64,000 bases of DNA from Clostridiales bacterium 38-18 (GTDB lineage: Bacteria > Bacillota > Clostridia > Peptostreptococcales > Acidaminobacteraceae), in the NCBI GenBank assembly GCA_001897605.1, contig MKTL01000016.1, positions 302,410-366,409 of the forward strand, given 5' to 3'. The notes beneath the pieces are model-generated. The model saw only the letters and a program-made list of their open reading frames with translations, searched no databases and was not told the DNA's origin. Of this stretch, positions 62,068 through 64,000 are shown piece by piece (within the stretch, counting starts at the first letter, position 1; the number at the start of each line of letters is the position of its first letter). The position numbers and the translations under genes were made by a program.

Positions 62068-62913
62068 TTGATAAAGGATAAGTTTGGCAGTTTAATAGAA
62101 GCGGATTCAGCCTTCGCAAATCTTTGTGAGGTGATTAAAGGGTATGAAAAGCTCGTCGTTGCATTTTCTGGGGGTGTAGATAGTACATTCCTAATAAAGG
62201 TTGCATCAGAGCTCTTAGGTGATAATGCGATTGCACTTACAGTAAACTCACCTTATATCGCCGACTGGGAGATTGAAGAAGCAAAAGAGTTGACACATGA
62301 GTTAAATATTAACCATAAATTTTTAATCGTTGAAAAAATTCCAAATCAAATCATTAATAATCCAGTAAATCGATGCTATCTATGCAAGACAGAAATCTTT
62401 AGTACAATTAAGAAACGTGCAAAGGAGATGGGTATAGATTATGTAGCTGACGGTTCTAACGTGGATGATACAAAGGATTATCGTCCTGGTATGCGTGCTT
62501 TAAGTGAGCTTGAGATTAAAAGTCCACTTATGGAGGCAGGCATCACAAAAGCACAGATTAGAAAATGGTCAAAGGAACTTGGTCTACCGACCTGGGACAA
62601 GCCACCCTACGCGTGTTTATTGACGCGTCTGCCTTATGATCAGCCTATCGTTATACAAGATCTTAAGATGATAGAAGCTGCTGAGGGCTATCTTATCGGC
62701 AGAGGCATCCGAGCGGTTAGAGTTAGAAAGCATGACGGCATCGCTAGGATAGAGGCTGGGGAAGCTGAGCTTGAAATGATGATGAACGTTCAACTTTTAA
62801 AAGAAATTGCAGATGAACTTAAATCCTATGGTTTTGAGTATGTGACATTGGACTTAGCAGGGTATAAGATGGGAAGCTTTAACAAAGGGATCACTGAAGA
62901 AAGGAATGCTTAG
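62068..62913 (+). CDS. larE: ATP-dependent sulfur transferase LarE
   Basis: 281 residues with the PP-loop SGGVDS near residue 33. LarE converts the carboxylate precursor to thiocarboxylate for the nickel-pincer cofactor. Cysteines at 103 and 106 (RCYLC) and 183 (PPYACL) form a C-x2-C ... C set, resembling [4Fe-4S] LarE proteins that carry sulfur on a cluster rather than sacrificing one cysteine. I chose TTG 62068 because AGAGG is well spaced and the preceding stretch has no ribosome binding site; ATG 62029 is an alternative. Confidence 0.88.
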   Translation: MIKDKFGSLIEADSAFANLCEVIKGYEKLVVAFSGGVDSTFLIKVASELLGDNAIALTVNSPYIADWEIEEAKELTHELNINHKFLIVEKIPNQIINNPVNRCYLCKTEIFSTIKKRAKEMGIDYVADGSNVDDTKDYRPGMRALSELEIKSPLMEAGITKAQIRKWSKELGLPTWDKPPYACLLTRLPYDQPIVIQDLKMIEAAEGYLIGRGIRAVRVRKHDGIARIEAGEAELEMMMNVQLLKEIADELKSYGFEYVTLDLAGYKMGSFNKGITEERNA

Positions 62914-63663
62914 ATGAATCAAGAAGCCTTAAAAGCACTACTTGAAGCAACTAAATCCGGAGAAACTTCGATTGATGAAGCCTTAGAGCAGTTAAAAACA
63001 CTACCGTTTAGCGATTTGGATTTTGCTGTCATCGATCATCACAGACAGATCCGAAATGGTCATCCAGAGGTGATTTATTGTGAGTCGAAAACCGTTGATC
63101 AAGTGCTGGGCATTATGAAGCATATGGTGAATGAACGTCAGCAAGCGGTTTTAGCAACCCGTGTAACCACGGAACAACAAAGTGCCATTCTAGATGCATT
63201 TCCTAGTGCTTCAGTGAATGTGTTAGGAAGAACCGTTAAAATAAACTGCCCTGAAATTAAGGAAACTGCGGATTATGTTGCCATCGTTGCTGCTGGAACC
63301 TCTGATCTACCTGTTGTAGAGGAAGCTTATGAAACGGTGAGCGCTCTTGGACATCGTGCAGTGAAGGTTGTCGATGTTGGCGTCGCTGGCATACATCGTC
63401 TATTTTCACGACTTGATTTGATTAGAGGCGCAAAAGTGGTAATCGTCGTCGCAGGAATGGAAGGTGCACTTGCTAGTGTCGTTGGTGGGTTAGTGGATAA
63501 GCCGGTTATTGCGGTTCCAACAAGTGTTGGCTATGGTGCTAGCTTTGGTGGCATCAGTGCTTTACTTACGATGCTGAATAGCTGTTCCTCTGGCGTCACA
63601 GTTGTGAATATCGATAATGGTTTTGGTGCCGCTTATGCTGCAGCTCAAATTATGAAGCTATAA
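62914..63663 (+). CDS. larB: Nickel-pincer cofactor synthesis protein LarB
   Basis: 249 residues. The C-terminal part resembles the AIR carboxylase (PurE) fold used by LarB (VAIVAAGTSDLPVVEEAYE, GGLVDKPVIAVPTSVGYG). LarB carboxylates nicotinic acid adenine dinucleotide, the first step of the cofactor. The ATG follows the larE stop directly (TAG ATG). Gene order larC-larE-larB, with no larA in the window, suggests that the racemase or epimerase using the cofactor lies elsewhere. Confidence 0.95.
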   Translation: MNQEALKALLEATKSGETSIDEALEQLKTLPFSDLDFAVIDHHRQIRNGHPEVIYCESKTVDQVLGIMKHMVNERQQAVLATRVTTEQQSAILDAFPSASVNVLGRTVKINCPEIKETADYVAIVAAGTSDLPVVEEAYETVSALGHRAVKVVDVGVAGIHRLFSRLDLIRGAKVVIVVAGMEGALASVVGGLVDKPVIAVPTSVGYGASFGGISALLTMLNSCSSGVTVVNIDNGFGAAYAAAQIMKL

Positions 63664-63785
63664 TCAAATTGAAACCCACAAAATTATTTTCGAATTTATA
63701 TTTAGTTAAAAATATAAATATTAAGCTATAAATTTTATTGTGAGTTTGAATGACCAAAGCTACTTGTACCAACCAAGTTAATCGA

Positions 63786-63839
63786 AAACGAATCTTTACT
63801 ATTGATTATGTGACAATAGTAAAGATTCGTTTTTTTTTA
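63786..63839 (+). terminator. Terminator of lar operon
   Basis: AAACGAATCTTTACTATTG pairs with CAATAGTAAAGATTCGTTT around a 9-base loop, followed by nine T. It is the strongest terminator in the window. Confidence 0.95.
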
Positions 63840-63854
63840 TTTTCTATGAGAAAC

Positions 63855-63897
63855 GTAACTTGTGTTACCGATTCACATCTATTCTCTGGGGTATAAT
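63855..63897 (+). promoter_or_regulatory. hcp promoter with CRP/FNR-type operator
   Basis: The palindrome GTAAC-TTGT-GTTAC is at 63855-63868 and a TATAAT -10 at 63892-63897. No good -35 is present. With a start near 63904 the operator centre lies at about -42, the usual class II position for CRP/FNR-family activators. The core GTAAC-N4-GTTAC is the motif I recall for HcpR in Clostridia. Confidence 0.7.
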
Positions 63898-63950
63898 CGG
63901 GTTGTAATGAAGTTAACGAATTCACAATTAGAAAATAAGGAGATCGGGAT

Positions 63951-64000
63951 ATGAGTATGTTTTGTTATCAATGTCAGGAAGCAGCAGGTGGCAAAGGCTG
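63951..64000 (+). CDS. hcp: Hybrid-cluster protein (hydroxylamine/NO reductase), N-terminus only
   Basis: The first 17 codons give MSMFCYQCQEAAGGKGC, the start of Hcp with cysteines of the N-terminal Fe-S cluster. Hcp reduces nitric oxide or hydroxylamine in anaerobes under nitrosative stress. AAGGAG precedes the ATG with proper spacing. The operator upstream supports NO-responsive activation. The rest lies beyond the window. Confidence 0.92.
   Translation, partial: MSMFCYQCQEAAGGKG

Noticed and set aside
63871..63877. CRP-type TGTG-N-CACA palindrome before hcp
   Set aside because: TGTG and CACA are nine bases apart, not the eight of the CRP consensus, and the GTAAC-N4-GTTAC palindrome gives a better match.

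Overview
The window looks like a chromosomal segment of a low-GC, anaerobic, motile, fermentative Firmicute of the class Clostridia. The evidence is a tetracistronic NADH-linked [FeFe] hydrogenase locus, an oxygen-sensitive [4Fe-4S] L-serine dehydratase of the two-subunit Gram-positive type, ClpE, an LTA-synthase-like sulfatase, chemoreceptors, the start of a hybrid-cluster protein gene and strong AGGAGG ribosome binding sites. The protein style suggests something near Fusibacter or Acidaminobacter, but I cannot prove the genus. I saw no rRNA, tRNA, CRISPR array or prophage.

Layout. 1-2.9 kb (minus): chemoreceptor start, mnmA, degV, pgsA. 3-5.5 kb: polar amino acid ABC transporter, with a terminator between the binding-protein gene and the permease/ATPase genes. 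5.5-6.3 kb: a small IS200-like (RAYT) gene bracketed by its own inverted repeats. 6.3-8 kb: thioredoxin reductase plus a two-domain protein disulfide oxidoreductase. 8-12.5 kb: NlpC/P60-like hydrolase, PAS-GGDEF protein with a degenerate signature, mutY, a GNAT and a lipid kinase. 12.6-16 kb: gnd-zwf-cyclase and msrA. 16-17.7 kb (minus): sdaAB-sdaAA. 17.8-22.2 kb: a DAK2-DegV fusion, a DUF1295 membrane protein and a chemoreceptor in overlapping frames. 22.3-29 kb: ABC-F ATPase, Nudix, GNAT, DEAD-box helicase, PdaC-like deacetylase, DUF1904. 29.2-33.2 kb: large LuxR/MalT-like regulator, a 65-residue protein and an MDR oxidoreductase, which look like one module. 33.3-40 kb: RlmI-like methyltransferase, SulP transporter, LTA synthase-like protein, sfsA and a split LysO exporter. 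40-46.4 kb: tpx, a NimA-like/IMPase/flavoprotein/nitrilase run, HAD phosphatase, acetate transporter and a LUD protein. 46.6-53.7 kb: clpE, a low-complexity spacer, corA with a structured leader, D-serine ammonia-lyase, and a WYL regulator interrupted by an in-frame TGA. 53.8-58.3 kb (minus): hydC, a 2Fe-2S protein, hydB, hydA. 58.6-64 kb: an unrecognised protein, truA, the nickel-pincer cofactor genes larC-larE-larB, and the start of hcp.

How it works together. The hydrogenase would dispose of electrons from NADH and ferredoxin. The serine dehydratases, amino acid importer and LysO point to amino acid fermentation. TrxB/PDO, Tpx, MsrA, NimA-like protein and Hcp form a dispersed oxidative and nitrosative stress set. 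LarB/C/E make the nickel-pincer cofactor for a LarA-type racemase or epimerase that is not in this window.

Most second-look value lies in non-coding and architectural features: the corA leader with a terminator hairpin and an SD-adjacent hairpin; a GTAAC-N4-GTTAC operator at a class II activator position before hcp; a dispersed repeat at the 3' ends of two unrelated genes; the RAYT element with its degenerate HUH motif; the DAK2-DegV fusion operon; and the LuxR/65-aa/MDR module. I did not find a clearly novel multi-gene defence-type system.
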